Source of the DNA: Pseudomonas oryzihabitans
GTDB taxonomy: Bacteria; Pseudomonadota; Gammaproteobacteria; Pseudomonadales; Pseudomonadaceae
Assembly: GCF_007665395.1 (NCBI RefSeq)
Contig: NZ_VDND01000012.1
Span: 124,001 to 188,000 of the forward strand
Length of the DNA: 64,000 bases
Direction: 5' to 3'
Within the stretch, counting starts at the first letter, position 1, and each line of letters starts with the position of its first letter. The translations under genes were made by a program, and so were the position numbers. Below are positions 63,638 through 64,000 of this stretch, one piece after another. The notes beneath the pieces were generated by a model, which saw only the letters and a program-made list of their open reading frames with translations, ran no database searches and had not been told where the DNA came from.

Positions 63638-64000
63638 ACCTATCGATCAAACCCTATCTGTCCGGCGTTGTCGCGGTCGCGAAAACACCTACCAAAGAAG
63701 AATCATCTGCGCCCAGTAAAAACGAGGGCGCTAGCGCAAACCCCAGCACCACCAAGAAGCAAAGCATATTGATCTCCAGCACTGCTCAGGTGCGCTACAT
63801 TCAAAGCAGTGCCGCAGAAAGACAGTCGAAGATATCGAAAGGAGAATTAAATAGCTTACATTCAAAAAGCCAAAGCGAACTCTACAACTTCAGCCTGCTA
63901 ATCTACAAAAAAAACTATAACAGAGAAAGCTTGTTAGCCAAGACGGATGACCCAGAACGACTTGCAATCTCCGAAAGATCCTTGGACTATGCCATCGGCC
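63634..64000 (+). CDS. Unknown AT-rich protein, second paralog (partial, cut by window end)
   Basis: 122 codons are visible. The N-terminus MNLSIKPYLSGVVAVAKTPTK differs from its neighbour. From about residue 44, SILISSTAQVRYIQSSAAER, KGELNSLHSKSQSELYNFSL, KKNYNRESLLAKTDDPERL and RSLDYAIG follow the first paralog block by block. It is translationally coupled to that gene. The function is unknown; the shared core begins after a variable polar leader in both. Confidence 0.75.
   Translation, partial: MNLSIKPYLSGVVAVAKTPTKEESSAPSKNEGASANPSTTKKQSILISSTAQVRYIQSSAAERQSKISKGELNSLHSKSQSELYNFSLLIYKKNYNRESLLAKTDDPERLAISERSLDYAIG

Overview
The window is GC-rich chromosomal DNA of a Pseudomonas, perhaps of the oryzihabitans/psychrotolerans/luteola type (species call is inference). 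The genus call rests on an anr-hemN pair, a 4.5S RNA-dnaX-ybaB-recR block, ligA-zipA-smc, a FecR/ECF-controlled siderophore receptor, and very high GC at third codon positions. No CRISPR array, complete insertion sequence or rRNA was seen.

Region 1 (1-43 kb) is a long accessory metabolic region dominated by scavenging of organic sulfur. It holds sulfonate-type (SsuABC-like) transport with several extra binding proteins. It also has a SnaA/NtaA-type flavin monooxygenase with a MetQ-like protein and a DszC/SfnB-like flavin enzyme, and a dimethylsulfone monooxygenase (sfnG). A MetQNI-type importer, a cysteine-dioxygenase-like thiol dioxygenase and a four-domain rhodanese complete the set. Between these lie two paralogous Liv-type ABC importers (10.2-16.2 kb and 18.3-23.2 kb) separated by a chemoreceptor gene. 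The first is headed by a shrunken acyl-CoA-ligase-like protein that lacks its ATP-binding loop. From 24.5 to 33.5 kb there is a second catabolic set: a signal-less binding protein, a COG0523 GTPase, a 99-residue CxxC protein, two SDR dehydrogenases, an MFS transporter, a probable cyclic imide hydrolase, an amidase, and a divergent GntR-type regulator with two winged-helix domains. That gene set suggests breakdown of an imide or amide.

Region 2 (42.6-49.6 kb) carries an alpha/beta hydrolase, hemN with a perfect Anr/FNR box upstream, anr itself, and an iron-uptake unit (ECF sigma factor, FecR-like sensor, ferrioxamine/ferrichrome-type TonB receptor). A hairpin appears to bury the sigma factor's ribosome binding site.

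Region 3 (49.6-61.9 kb) is core genome: recR, ybaB, dnaX, the SRP RNA gene ffs, ligA, zipA, smc and a periplasmic sulfate-binding protein.

Region 4 (62.0-64.0 kb) begins with a decayed tRNA-Gly(GCC) whose 3' half is intact, next to a strong terminator. It then changes to AT-richer DNA holding a frameshifted ABC-transporter ATPase fragment and two overlapping tandem paralogs of unknown function; the second runs off the window. This looks like the edge of a genomic island and is the best candidate here for something undescribed.
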